Shown one piece after another: positions 46,034 to 55,392 of a stretch of DNA of 64,000 nucleotides. The stretch spans positions 124,001-188,000 of the forward strand of contig NZ_RXHJ01000005.1 in assembly GCF_003955685.1 (NCBI RefSeq), read 5' to 3'. Below the pieces are notes generated by a model. That model had not been told where the DNA came from and made no database searches. It saw nothing but the letters and a program-made list of their open reading frames with translations. Both the position numbers and the translations under genes were made by a program. Position 1 is the first letter of the stretch. Every line of letters starts with the position of its first letter. Source of the stretch: Corynebacterium hylobatis. Lineage in GTDB: Bacteria; Actinomycetota; Actinomycetes; Mycobacteriales; Mycobacteriaceae.

Positions 46034-47449
46034 TCAGCCGAGCTGGATCAGCCGGGCCGCGGCGGCACGGGCGTGATCGATGACCGCCGGGACACCGACA
46101 CCCCCGGCCCACGCGCCGGTCAGCTCCAGGCCGTGCACATCGCTGATGCCGTCCCGGACCTTCGCGACGGTCGCGAGATGCTCCGCGCTGTATCGCGGCA
46201 GGCCACCGAACCAGCGCTGGACATAGATCTCCGCCAGGCCGGCCGCGCGGCCGTCGAAGCCGGTGATGCGGGCGAGGTCGTCGAGGGCGGCGTCGACAAG
46301 CAGGTCCTCCTCGGCGCGCACGATGGCGTCATCACCGAAGCGGCCGAAGCTGGCGCGCACGAGCGCACCACCCCGTTCCCCGAGGTGCGGCCACTTCCTC
46401 GAGGAGAAGGTGAAGGCCTTCGCCTGCACCTCCGGCTCGTCGATGGCCACGAGCACGCCCGAATTCTCGGGCAGCCCCTCATCCGAGTCGAATTTCATGC
46501 CCACCAGCACGCTGGAGGCCAGCTGCACGCTCTTCAACGCCGCGGAGGACTCGGGAGCGATCTGACGGATGAGCACCGCCGTGGTGGGGGCCGGGGTGGC
46601 GACGATGAGGCGCTCATAGGCGCCGTCGGTGCTCACGCCGGGCCCGGAGAGGTGGAAACCGCGCAGGTCCCGGGTGATGCCCGCGACGAAGGCGTCGAGG
46701 TGGATGTCCGCGCCCGATTTCTCCGCCAGGGCCTCGTAGAGGGTGGCGTAACCGTTCCGGAAGGCGGCGAAGACCGGGGTGGGGGTCGCGCCGGGATCGC
46801 GCGGGGTACGGCGGTCCTCGCACAGTTTCACCGCGGCGGAGAGGGTGACCTTCTCCCCCGCCTCCGCCAGCTCGTCGAGGGCCTGCGCCAGCTGCGGGAC
46901 GGTGGCGCGCACGCCGAGGTCATCGGCGGAGGAGGAGTACACCCCGCCGAGCAGGGAGGAGACGATGCGGTCGACGACCTCCGCGCCGTAACGCTCGCGC
47001 ACCAGCGCGCCGACAGCCACGTCCCCGCCGACCTGCCAGTCAATGGGAGCGGCGTCGCCCTCGGCGTCAATGCGCGCGGCCGTCTCCGGGGAGACCAGGT
47101 GCACCACCGGCGCGGAATGCGAGGGGATGCCCATGACTCCGCCCGCGGGCAGCGCCTTGAGCTCGCCGCCGGTGTAGACCAGTGAGCGGGCACCGGAGGG
47201 GCTGACCAGTTCATCTGCCAGGCCGAGCTCGGTGAAGAAATCCGTGGCCCCGGAACGCAGGGCCAGGTAGGCCTCCGCGCCCATGTCCGTCGGCCCGGAG
47301 GCGAAGGGCACCGTGAACAGCTTGCCGCCGATGCGGTCCTCCGCCTCGAAGACGTGGATGACGGCCTCCGGATCAGCCTTGCGGATCTCGTGGGCCGCGG
47401 TCAGGCCCGCCAGTCCCGCGCCGATGATGGCGTACCGGGTGGCGCCCAC
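46034..47449 (-). CDS. hemY: Coproporphyrinogen III / protoporphyrinogen oxidase (HemY type)
   Basis: A 471-residue FAD enzyme. The dinucleotide motif is [20 protein letters not shown], followed by [15 protein letters not shown]; the C-terminal FAD segment is [20 protein letters not shown]. In Gram-positive bacteria this family oxidises coproporphyrinogen III to coproporphyrin III, so the name CgoX also applies. The start is GTG at 47449. It begins 2 nt after hemE ends, so hemE-hemY are cotranscribed. Confidence 0.94.
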   Translation of the reverse strand: MGATRYAIIGAGLAGLTAAHEIRKADPEAVIHVFEAEDRIGGKLFTVPFASGPTDMGAEAYLALRSGATDFFTELGLADELVSPSGARSLVYTGGELKALPAGGVMGIPSHSAPVVHLVSPETAARIDAEGDAAPIDWQVGGDVAVGALVRERYGAEVVDRIVSSLLGGVYSSSADDLGVRATVPQLAQALDELAEAGEKVTLSAAVKLCEDRRTPRDPGATPTPVFAAFRNGYATLYEALAEKSGADIHLDAFVAGITRDLRGFHLSGPGVSTDGAYERLIVATPAPTTAVLIRQIAPESSAALKSVQLASSVLVGMKFDSDEGLPENSGVLVAIDEPEVQAKAFTFSSRKWPHLGERGGALVRASFGRFGDDAIVRAEEDLLVDAALDDLARITGFDGRAAGLAEIYVQRWFGGLPRYSAEHLATVAKVRDGISDVHGLELTGAWAGGVGVPAVIDHARAAAARLIQLG

Positions 47450-47451
47450 GC

Positions 47452-48510
47452 TCAGTCCTCCCCGTGGATGATCGCGACGGCCTCGGTGATGGCCTCGGCC
47501 CGGGTGTTCGGCAGGACGCCGTGACCCAGGTTGAAGATGTGGCCGGTGGCGTGGCCCGCCTCAATCGCGCGGGCAGCCTCCGCCTTGATGCGGGCGACCT
47601 CGGAGGTCACCGCGTCACGGCCGGCGAACAGGATCGCCGGGTCCAGGTTGCCCTGCAGCACCTTCGGTCCGGAAGCGGCGTGGATGCGCTCTGCGGCGAC
47701 ATCCAGCGGAACGCGCCAGTCCACACCCATGACCTCGGAACCGGCCTCGCTCATGGCACCGAGCAGCTCACCGGTGCCCACGCCGAAGTGGATGCGTGGG
47801 ATCTCGCCCGCGATCTCCTCGAGGATGCGCACGGAGTAGGGCAGGACGTGCTCGCGGTAGTCGCGCTCGGTGAGGAAACCGGCCCAGGAGTCGAAGAGCT
47901 GCATGGCGTCGATACCGGCGTCGATCTGCAGGCGCAGGAAACGGGTGATCGTCGGGGTGAGGCGCTCCATGAGGGCGTGCCAGGTCTCCGGCTCACCGTG
48001 GATCAGGGCCTTGGTCTTCTCGTGGTTCTTACTCGGACCACCCTCGACGAGGTAGCTGGCCAGGGTGAAGGGGGCACCGACGAAACCGATGAGGGCCTGG
48101 TGGTCCTTGAGCTCATCGAGGATGATCTCGATGCCGCGGGTGATCTCCGGGACGTCCTCGTCGAGGATGGGCAGCTTGTCGATGTCGGCGCGGGTACTCA
48201 GCGCCTTGTCCATCACGGGGCCGCGACCGGGGACGATCTCCACGCCGACACCGGCGGCACGCAGCGGCACGACGATATCGGAGAAGAGGATCGCGGCGTC
48301 GACATCGTGGCGGCGCACCGGCTGCATGGTGATCTCCGCCAGCAGCTCCGGCATGAAACAGGAGTCGAGCATGGAGATGCCCTCACGGGCCTTGAGGTAC
48401 TCGGGCAGGGAGCGGCCTGCCTGGCGCATGAACCACACCGGGGTGCGGGAGGGGGTGCGGCCGGCAGCAGCGGCCAGGAGCGGGGCATCAGGGATACTAC
48501 GACGAGTCAT
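47452..48510 (-). CDS. hemE: Uroporphyrinogen decarboxylase
   Basis: A 352-residue enzyme that removes four carboxyl groups from uroporphyrinogen III. The signature RTPVWFMRQAGRSLPEY is near the N-terminus, with AILFSDIVVPLRAAGVGVEI (catalytic Asp) and HIFNLGHGVLPNT near the C-terminus. The ATG at 48510 (MTRRSIPDAP) is preceded by CACAAT at 7 nt and TTCGTC 18 nt farther up, so a leaderless start is likely. The ATPase-like gene ends upstream 60 nt away on the same strand. Confidence 0.96.
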   Translation of the reverse strand: MTRRSIPDAPLLAAAAGRTPSRTPVWFMRQAGRSLPEYLKAREGISMLDSCFMPELLAEITMQPVRRHDVDAAILFSDIVVPLRAAGVGVEIVPGRGPVMDKALSTRADIDKLPILDEDVPEITRGIEIILDELKDHQALIGFVGAPFTLASYLVEGGPSKNHEKTKALIHGEPETWHALMERLTPTITRFLRLQIDAGIDAMQLFDSWAGFLTERDYREHVLPYSVRILEEIAGEIPRIHFGVGTGELLGAMSEAGSEVMGVDWRVPLDVAAERIHAASGPKVLQGNLDPAILFAGRDAVTSEVARIKAEAARAIEAGHATGHIFNLGHGVLPNTRAEAITEAVAIIHGED

Positions 48511-48517
48511 GGACCCC

Positions 48518-48547
48518 ATTGTGGTCCAAAAGTTGTAGGAAGACGAA
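48518..48547 (-). promoter_or_regulatory. Possible hemE promoter
   Basis: TTCGTC (48547-48542), 18-nt spacer, CACAAT (48523-48518), then ATG after 7 nt. It lies between the ATPase-like gene and hemE. Confidence 0.4.
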
Positions 48548-48570
48548 ACCACGCGCCGGGTGCGGCACCT

Positions 48571-51138
48571 TCACCGGCGGAAGATACGCGCGGAATTCGA
48601 ACGGGCCTCGATCAGCAGGGAGGAACCGAGCATGAGCACCGTCGCCGCCATGGGATGCAGGACACCCGCAACAGAGGCGAGCAGCGCGACGGCATTATAG
48701 GCCCAGGCGAAGATGATGTTCTGGTCGATGATGCGGCACACCCGGCGCGACTGGGCGATCAACTGTGGGATGGCGGAGACATCACGGCGCAGGACGATGA
48801 TGTCGACCCCCTCATGGCCGGAGAGCGCCAGCTGGCCCACGTCATCGCCGTCGCTCACGAGGATGCCGATATCGGCCACCCGCAGTGTCGGCAGCACGGA
48901 GGAATCACCGACCATCCCGACGGTGGCGCCCATGGTGTGCACCGCGCGGACGGTCTGGGGTTTCTTCCCCGGGGCGATACCTGCCAGCACCTGCGGGACA
49001 CCCAGGCGGTCAGCGTAGCGGCGGGCGACGGGATAGGTGTCGCGGGTGAGCATGACCGTCTCGATGCCCAGGTTCCCCAGCTGCTCCACGGCTTCCTGGG
49101 CGTCGTCCCTGACGGAATCGTGCAGGGTGATCACCCCGCGGTCCCGGCCCTTCCACCGCACGATGAGCGGGGTGCCGCCGGAGACGACCGCGGCGGCGAG
49201 CCTGCCCCGGAGGTCGGACATGGTCAAGGGCCGCCACAGCAGGGCCTCCATCTGGGTGGTGGTCACTGTGCCGTCCGGGGTGGTCGTGGGCAGTTCGATG
49301 AGGCCGCGGAAATTTCCCTCGGCGTCCACCTCGGCGTGGGCGACCTCGATCCAGTGGGGGATCTCCTCCCCGCCGGCACCGGTGTCGCGGGCCTCGCGGG
49401 CCGCGCGCACGAGGGCCTGGGAGACCGGGTGGTCGGATTCCAGGGCGAGGGCGCCGGCGATGCGCAGGATCAGTTCCGGGTTCTCGCCGCGGGCGGCGGT
49501 GACGGTCTCCACGGTCATGTCCGGGTCAGCGAGGGTCCCCATCCGGTTGAATACCACCGTGTCGACCCTCTCGGTGCCGCGGATCGTCGCCCCGTCGCGG
49601 ATCAGGATGCCGTTGCGGACCGCCGCCTCGATACCGTGGCGGATGGCCAGCGCCGGGGAGAGCGCCAGCGCGACCGGGGCCACGCTGGCCAGCACCGCCA
49701 GCGCCGTGGCGAAGGCGGCGTTGATGTTGCCCGCGATGAGTGCCCACAGCACGAAATCCAGCGCCGCCAGCCCCAGTGCCGCGGGGATGAGCATCGCCGC
49801 GGTCCGGGTGGACAGCAGAGTCGAGCGGTGCTGCTTGATATTCGCGTCACTGACCCAGCGGTGGACCGCCGCCAACCGGGTGCGGTGGCCGGTGTGCACG
49901 ACGCGGACCTTGATACGCCCGTCCAGGTTGCGGGAACCCGCGTGGACGTAGGAACCGACCCTGACCTGCGCCCGTTCCTGCCCACCGGTGTTGACCAGAC
50001 CACGGTTGATGGTGCAGGCACCTCCCACGACGGTGCCGTCCACCGGGATCACCTCCCCGGCGTTGATGATGATGTCGTCGCCGACGTTGACCTCCTGCAG
50101 CGGCAGCCACTCCGTCTCCCCGCCGGTCCGCTGCCGGGGCATCACCTCCACCCGGTGGTGCGGCTCCGGACGCAGCGCGTCCATCTCCTCGAGAAGGCTG
50201 ACGCGGGTGCGCATCGTCAGCAGCCGACCCGCGAGCAGCAGCACCGTCATGCCGCAGGCCACGTCCAGGAAGAGCTCCCCGACGTCGATGCGCTGGTGCT
50301 GAAAGGCGAACCACTGGGGCCGGGACTGCCAGCCGATGTCACCGGCGGGGGTGAACAGCAGCATGGCCACCGACCAGACCGTTGCCGCGAGGACCGCCAC
50401 CGAGCTGGCCGCATCGAGGGCGGTCAGCCCGCGCCGGACACCGCCGGCCATGGCCCGGTGGAAGGGCCAGGCGCCCCACGTCACCACCGGCAGGGCCAGC
50501 ACCAGGGCCAGCCACTGCCACCCCCCGAACTGCAGCACCGGGAAATAGGACATGAGCAGCACCGGAACCGCCAGCACCACACACACCAGAAGACGGACAG
50601 GGGTGAGCAGATCACGGGCGGTGAACAGCAGATCCTTCGGCTGGGCATTCACCGCCTGCCGGAGCCGCGCCTCGGGATCCCCGAGGAATCCGGCGCGCCG
50701 GGCCCGTTCGAGGTTGCGTTCCTCGTCCTCGAAGTGGCGACGGTATTTCCACGGCAGGCGGCCCCGGCGGGTGGGGCGCTCCAGCGGGTCAGAACGCATG
50801 ACGCGGCGTCGGAGAGAGGCGTCGGTGAGGACGGCCCGGACGCCGAAACGCGCGATGACCCCGGAGAGTTCGTCGGGGTGGACGGTGTCGGGGGCGGTGA
50901 TCCAGGCTGTGGCCTCGGGGAAGACGATGCGGGCCCGGACACCGGGTACGGCCTCAAGCGCCGCCTCGATGTCGGCGACGTCCGGGGCGCTGTGCAGTCC
51001 ATCCAGATCAAAGGCATAGGAGACCTTCGGCCGGGCCTCGTCGATCTGCGGTTCCCCGGAGTCCAGGTCGATGCCTATGGCGCGGGCCGCGGCGCGTGCG
51101 TCGTCGAGAGCCGACGCCACCTGATCGATTCGGTCCAT
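48571..51138 (-). CDS. P-type ATPase-like membrane protein lacking catalytic motifs
   Basis: An intact 855-residue protein with metal-pump architecture but altered chemistry. Residues about 38-108 look like a heavy-metal-associated domain without its CxxC. The actuator TGES is NTGGQE (383-388). The membrane CPx motif is absent (SVAPVALALSPAL, about 485). The phosphorylated DKTGT is NRMGT, with Asn531 in place of the Asp. TGD is TRD (698-700) and GDGxNDxP is GDSSVLP (744-750). The HP motif (570-571) and the GIAPGKK Lys survive. It therefore cannot follow the normal P-type cycle. It sits in a minus-strand run from hemB toward hemE, so a scaffolding or sensing role in heme or metal handling is possible but unproven. 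Confidence 0.85.
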   Translation of the reverse strand: MDRIDQVASALDDARAAARAIGIDLDSGEPQIDEARPKVSYAFDLDGLHSAPDVADIEAALEAVPGVRARIVFPEATAWITAPDTVHPDELSGVIARFGVRAVLTDASLRRRVMRSDPLERPTRRGRLPWKYRRHFEDEERNLERARRAGFLGDPEARLRQAVNAQPKDLLFTARDLLTPVRLLVCVVLAVPVLLMSYFPVLQFGGWQWLALVLALPVVTWGAWPFHRAMAGGVRRGLTALDAASSVAVLAATVWSVAMLLFTPAGDIGWQSRPQWFAFQHQRIDVGELFLDVACGMTVLLLAGRLLTMRTRVSLLEEMDALRPEPHHRVEVMPRQRTGGETEWLPLQEVNVGDDIIINAGEVIPVDGTVVGGACTINRGLVNTGGQERAQVRVGSYVHAGSRNLDGRIKVRVVHTGHRTRLAAVHRWVSDANIKQHRSTLLSTRTAAMLIPAALGLAALDFVLWALIAGNINAAFATALAVLASVAPVALALSPALAIRHGIEAAVRNGILIRDGATIRGTERVDTVVFNRMGTLADPDMTVETVTAARGENPELILRIAGALALESDHPVSQALVRAAREARDTGAGGEEIPHWIEVAHAEVDAEGNFRGLIELPTTTPDGTVTTTQMEALLWRPLTMSDLRGRLAAAVVSGGTPLIVRWKGRDRGVITLHDSVRDDAQEAVEQLGNLGIETVMLTRDTYPVARRYADRLGVPQVLAGIAPGKKPQTVRAVHTMGATVGMVGDSSVLPTLRVADIGILVSDGDDVGQLALSGHEGVDIIVLRRDVSAIPQLIAQSRRVCRIIDQNIIFAWAYNAVALLASVAGVLHPMAATVLMLGSSLLIEARSNSARIFRR

Positions 51139-51148
51139 AGACCGAAGA

Positions 51149-51646
51149 CTAGTCCTCCAGGCTGCTCATCCGCCGGATGTAGCGGTTGGCGTCCGGGCGG
51201 AAGATCATGACCGCGGCGACAGCCAGCAGCAGGACGATGATGACCATCGCCAGCCCTCCGACCTGGATGGCGAAGGCGGCGATATTGCAGAACACCGCGA
51301 GGGCGAAGACCACGATGAGGACCCGGCGGGAGATCCTGCCGCCGGTCTTCAGTTGCGCGGCCAGGGCGGCGATGACCAGACCTGCGACGATGTTGAACAC
51401 CCCGATGAACCGGAGGTTGCGCCGGAACGCATCGACCACGTCCGCGGCGGCTGTCGGGTCCCCGGACCAGTCCTGGGTGAGCACCACCAGACCGGTGAGC
51501 ACCATGACGACCGCGGCCGCGACACTCAGGTAGTAGCCCCAGCGCAGGGAACCCGGCCAGGTGCCGTCGTCATCGTCGGCTGTTCTCCGCGGGGCCCGGT
51601 TGGGGTCGTCGGGCGAGGTGTACATGCCGGGGAACATGCTGGGCAC
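51149..51646 (-). CDS. Hypothetical membrane protein
   Basis: A 165-residue protein with four predicted helices (about 36-56, 77-97, 108-126, 130-148) and a short polar N-terminus (SPDDPNRAPRRTADDDDGTW). No known domain is recognised. It lies 10 nt upstream of the ATPase-like gene and 6 nt downstream of another small membrane protein, all on the same strand after hemB. The tight spacing suggests the three membrane proteins are made together. Confidence 0.65.
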   Translation of the reverse strand: MPSMFPGMYTSPDDPNRAPRRTADDDDGTWPGSLRWGYYLSVAAAVVMVLTGLVVLTQDWSGDPTAAADVVDAFRRNLRFIGVFNIVAGLVIAALAAQLKTGGRISRRVLIVVFALAVFCNIAAFAIQVGGLAMVIIVLLLAVAAVMIFRPDANRYIRRMSSLED

Positions 51647-51652
51647 GGCAGC

Positions 51653-52246
51653 TCACTTTCCTCGGGGGTCGATCCGGGTGCCGGATTCATCGATCTCGCG
51701 GGTCCACTTCAGCGTCTCCGGCCGGAAGGAGAAGAGCAGACCCAGGACAGCGGCCACACCGACGATGATCTGCACGCTGCCGTCAAGGAGATACATTGCC
51801 ACGGGCACGTCGTTCCCGCCCGGGCTGGCCATGAACAGCAGCAGGATGCGGAAACCGAAGTAGAAGCCGAAGACCATCAGCATCCGGCGGGCCAGGCCCG
51901 CATGTTTCGAGCGGCGATGGATGAGGTTGAGCATGAAGGCCAGCAGACCCATGACCGCCAGGCCCAGGCCTCCCGCCAGCAGCACCGAGGCGAGGGTGGT
52001 CAGCCTCATCTGGCCGTCACTGATCTGCTCGGCCTCCTCCGCGCTGAGGCTCTCCCGGGCGGCGGCGATGAGGGCGGAAGGGTCCATCAGGCTGATGATG
52101 ATGTTGAGGATCTGGTGGAGGATCTCCCCGCCGACCGCCACCGCGAACAACAGCAGCAGCAGGCGGACGGCGTCAGGCTTCTTCGTCTCATCCGTGGCCG
52201 GGGCTCCGGTGGACGTGTCCGGGACAGGTGGGGTGGGTGTGCTCAT
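51653..52246 (-). CDS. Hypothetical membrane protein
   Basis: A 197-residue protein with about four helices (27-50, 83-110, 122-142, 149-170) and an N-terminal Pro/Thr-rich stretch. SLMDPSALIAAARESLSAEE is a soluble loop. No family recognised. Its ATG overlaps the hemB stop (TGATG), so it is translationally coupled to hemB. Confidence 0.65.
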   Translation of the reverse strand: MSTPTPPVPDTSTGAPATDETKKPDAVRLLLLLFAVAVGGEILHQILNIIISLMDPSALIAAARESLSAEEAEQISDGQMRLTTLASVLLAGGLGLAVMGLLAFMLNLIHRRSKHAGLARRMLMVFGFYFGFRILLLFMASPGGNDVPVAMYLLDGSVQIIVGVAAVLGLLFSFRPETLKWTREIDESGTRIDPRGK

Positions 52247-53322
52247 CAGTTGCTGGTCAGCACCCGGGCGGCGTCGGTGGCGAAGTAGGTGAGGATCTGG
52301 TTGGCACCGGCCCGCTTGATCGAGGTCAGCGATTCCATCATCACGCCCTCCAGGTCAAGCCAGCCGTTGCGGGCCGCGGCCTGGAGCATGGCGTACTCAC
52401 CGGAGACCTGGTACGCGGCGACCGGCACCGGGGAGGCCGCGGCGACCGCAGCCAGGACGTCGAGGTAGGGCATTGCGGGTTTGACCATGATGAAGTCCGC
52501 GCCCTCGTCGACGTCGAGTTCCGCCTCCAGCAGGGATTCACGCAGGTTGGCGGGGTCCTGCTGGTAGGTGCGTCGGTCGCCCTCCAGGGAGGAGCCGACG
52601 GCCTCACGGAAGGGGCCGTAGAAGGCGGAGGCGTATTTCGCGGAGTAGGCCATGATGGACACATCCTGGTGGCCGGCTTCGTCGAGGGCCTCGCGGATGG
52701 CCAGGATCTGGCCGTCCATCATGCCGGAGGGGGAGATGATGTGCGCGCCGGCATCGGCCTGGGCCACGGCCATCTTCTGGTAGAGGAAGAGCGTCTCATC
52801 ATTATCGACGACCGCCCGTCCCCAGCGATCCTCCCGCACGACGCCGCAGTGCCCGTGGTCGGTGAACTCATCGAGGCAGGTGTCGGCCATGAGCAGCAGG
52901 TCATCGCCGAACTCCTCCCGCATCGCGGACAGCGTCCGGTTGAGCACGCCCTCCGGGTCGCAGGAGGGGCTGCCCTCGTTGTCCTTGTCCTCGTCCCGGG
53001 GTACGCCGAACAGGTCGACGCAGCGCACACCGGCCTCCAGGGCCTCGTGCGCGGCGCGCTTGAGTGAGTCCAGGGTGTGCTGGTGCACGCCCGGCATGGA
53101 GGAGATCTCCCGCGCCTCGGTGATGCCGTCGGCGATGAACATCGGGAGGATGAGATCCGCGGGGCGCAGGCTCGTCTCGGCGACCAGTTCCCGCATCGCC
53201 GGGTTCGCACGCAGGCGGCGCGGGCGACGGATGGGAACGGGCACGTACGGGTTGGAGTGATCAGTCACAGCGGGTGCTGGTCCTTCCGGGGTGTGGGGGT
53301 GTCGGTTACTCTCCGCCATCAT
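52246..53322 (-). CDS. hemB: Delta-aminolevulinic acid dehydratase (porphobilinogen synthase)
   Basis: A 358-residue enzyme joining two ALA molecules. The Schiff-base Lys regions are [20 protein letters not shown] and [14 protein letters not shown]. The metal-site segment reads [14 protein letters not shown]: the middle Cys of the zinc-type CxCx7C triad is Asp, so the enzyme is likely Mg-dependent or mixed. The start is ATG 53322 or 53319. The downstream gene overlaps its stop codon; upstream lies a palindrome that may end the hemD transcript. Confidence 0.95.
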   Translation of the reverse strand: MMAESNRHPHTPEGPAPAVTDHSNPYVPVPIRRPRRLRANPAMRELVAETSLRPADLILPMFIADGITEAREISSMPGVHQHTLDSLKRAAHEALEAGVRCVDLFGVPRDEDKDNEGSPSCDPEGVLNRTLSAMREEFGDDLLLMADTCLDEFTDHGHCGVVREDRWGRAVVDNDETLFLYQKMAVAQADAGAHIISPSGMMDGQILAIREALDEAGHQDVSIMAYSAKYASAFYGPFREAVGSSLEGDRRTYQQDPANLRESLLEAELDVDEGADFIMVKPAMPYLDVLAAVAAASPVPVAAYQVSGEYAMLQAAARNGWLDLEGVMMESLTSIKRAGANQILTYFATDAARVLTSN

Positions 53323-53398
53323 AGGCGCCCCGCCCCCGGCGACGGGTACGGGGCTCCCAGGTCCGGGAGTGCCGACCGCTCACCGCCGGGAGATTTTC

Positions 53399-53432
53399 AG
53401 GTGAGCTTTTCAGGCCCCTGAAAAGCTCACCT
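53399..53432. terminator. Perfect palindrome between hemD and hemB
   Basis: AGGTGAGCTTTTCAGG and its exact complement are separated by CC, a 16-bp palindrome between the hemD stop and the hemB start. The minus-strand side continues GAAAATC, so it may end hemD transcription. A partial direct copy (TTCAGGTGAGTTTTCAGGCC) lies at 53476-53495. Confidence 0.6.
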
Positions 53433-53517
53433 CATATCTTTAGCTGAGCTGGTAAAATGCTTCGCCGGCCGGCAATTCAGGTGAGTTTTCAGGCCGTCCC
53501 CAGCACAACCCGCCCCG

Positions 53518-55191
53518 TCACTCCGCCTTGCGGCGGGTGCGGCGTTTCTTGCGCGGCGGGGGCAGCTGGCCCGCGGCACGCAGACCGGCGACGTGGTCAG
53601 CGAGGGCGTCGACAAGATCGGGGACCTCGGCGATCTCAGGGACGACGTCGACACGCAGGCCCATCTCCTTGGCGGTGGCCTCGGTCATGGGGCCGATGCA
53701 GGCGATGATGGTGCGCGGGTGCGGCTTGCCGGCGATGCCGACGAGGTTCTTCACCGTCGAGGAGGAGGTGAAGCAGACGGCGTCGAAACCGCCGGACTTG
53801 ATCATCTCGCGGATCTCCGCAGACGGCGGGGCGGCACGGACGGTGCGGTAGGCGACGACGTCGTCGACCTCCCAGCCCTTCTCCAGCAGGCCGTCGACCA
53901 GCACATCAGTGGCGATGTCGGCCCGTGGCAGCAGGACACGTGCCACCGGATCGAGGTCCTCGACGTACTCGGGGAAGACCTCCACCAGGCCGGCGGCGTT
54001 CTGCCGGGTCACGGCGGGCAGCAGTTCGGGGGTCATGCCCAGGTCCCGGATCGCCTGAGCGGTCTTGGTGCCCACGGCGGCCAGGCGGACACCGGCGAAG
54101 GAACGTGCGTCGAGGCCGAATTCGACGATCTTCTCCCACACGGCGGACACCGCGTTGACGGAGGTGAACACAACCCACTGGTAGCGGCCCTCGACGATGC
54201 CCTTGATGGCGCGTTCCATCTGGGCGGGGTTGCGCGGCGGCTCGACGGAGATCGTCGGCACGGACTGGGGGATGGCACCGTATCCGGACAGGCGCGCGCT
54301 CATCGCGGCGGCCTGCTCCTTGGTGCGCGGCACCAGCACACGCCAGCCGTAGAGCGGACGGTTCTCCCACCAGGAATACTTGGTGCGGTCGTCAACGCCC
54401 TTACCCAGGGTGACCACCAGCTGACCCGGCAGCTCAGCATCCAGCCGACCCAGGGTGCCCAGGGTGGCGTCGTGGGTGCGCTGCAGGCGGGTGGTGCCGT
54501 TGACGGTGACGGAGACCGGGGTCCCGGGGACCATGCCGCGGGCGGACAGCTCGATGGCGATGGTCGACAGATCATCGGCCGTGGCCTGCAGCACCAGGGG
54601 CTGCGGAGCGCTGACCAGCTGATCCCAGTCGACGTTGTTGTCCGTGACGTCGGTCTCCGTGTAGGTGGAACCGAGACCGATTCCGGCGAAGGACGGCACC
54701 GTCGAGGGCAGGGACATACCCGGCACGACCTGGAACTCCAGGCCGGCGGCGGCGACGGCGGCGATCTCCGCCATGGTGGAATCACGGGTCAGGGGGTTGC
54801 CGGTGACCAGGCGGATGACGTCGCCGTCATCCTCGGCGAGGGCGTCACGCAGCTGCGCGACGATCTCATCGGGCCGGGTGGACACCACCTCACGGATGTC
54901 AGCGGCGGTCGGTGCCGGCGGACGCGGGGGACGACGGCGGGCGCCGGCTTCCTTGGCCTCCGCGCAGATGCGTTCGTACTCGGCCTCGGCGGCGTCGAGA
55001 CGCTCCTGCGGGACGGGCAGCACCGAAGCCACCACCTCGCGCACACCACTGAGCACGCCCGGGTCGGTCACGGCAATGGATGTTGCAGCGAGGACCTCGC
55101 GGGCACGAACGGTCAGCAGCTCGGGGTTTCCGGGGCCTGCGCCGACGAAGACGACCTTTCCCGGCTGGGAGGTCTGAGGGACCATGCTCAT
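53518..55191 (-). CDS. hemD: Uroporphyrinogen-III synthase fused to a divergent methyltransferase domain
   Basis: A 557-residue fusion. The N-terminal half (about 10-260) has a tetrapyrrole methylase fold: KVVFVGAGPGNPELLTVRAR matches the SUMT start. Later SUMT motifs are eroded, with VIRLVTGNPLTRD where GGDPFVFGR is expected and QVVPGMSLPSTVPSFAGIGL for the PGxxS loop. The C-terminal half (about 275-545) is HemD, from GWRVLVPRTKEQAAAMSARL to PRTIIACIGPMTEATAKEMG. It cyclises hydroxymethylbilane to uroporphyrinogen III. A long linker (130-ish residues onward in the first half) is Pro/Arg-rich. 201 nt of AT-richer non-coding DNA precede it. Confidence 0.92.
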   Translation of the reverse strand: MSMVPQTSQPGKVVFVGAGPGNPELLTVRAREVLAATSIAVTDPGVLSGVREVVASVLPVPQERLDAAEAEYERICAEAKEAGARRRPPRPPAPTAADIREVVSTRPDEIVAQLRDALAEDDGDVIRLVTGNPLTRDSTMAEIAAVAAAGLEFQVVPGMSLPSTVPSFAGIGLGSTYTETDVTDNNVDWDQLVSAPQPLVLQATADDLSTIAIELSARGMVPGTPVSVTVNGTTRLQRTHDATLGTLGRLDAELPGQLVVTLGKGVDDRTKYSWWENRPLYGWRVLVPRTKEQAAAMSARLSGYGAIPQSVPTISVEPPRNPAQMERAIKGIVEGRYQWVVFTSVNAVSAVWEKIVEFGLDARSFAGVRLAAVGTKTAQAIRDLGMTPELLPAVTRQNAAGLVEVFPEYVEDLDPVARVLLPRADIATDVLVDGLLEKGWEVDDVVAYRTVRAAPPSAEIREMIKSGGFDAVCFTSSSTVKNLVGIAGKPHPRTIIACIGPMTEATAKEMGLRVDVVPEIAEVPDLVDALADHVAGLRAAGQLPPPRKKRRTRRKAE

Positions 55192-55392
55192 ACAGATCTT
55201 TTCTAGTGTGGACTACTCACAACAGGGCATGACACGGATGCACGCCCCGTCGGAGGGCTTCAAAGGGGGGCCATATCATTCGGGGGCGTACACAGTGTGG
55301 TATTCACACCTTAAATTAGGAACGCCGGAATACGAAAAGCCCGGTTTCCCGGACTACTGTGCACCAGCCCCGCGACGGCGGTTTTTCGGGAC

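Noticed and set aside
47464-51210. A plus-strand open frame of about 1250 codons opposite hemE and the ATPase-like gene
   Set aside because: It spans two convincing minus-strand genes and their gap, and translates to Asp/His/Gly/Arg-rich low-complexity sequence typical of an antisense shadow.
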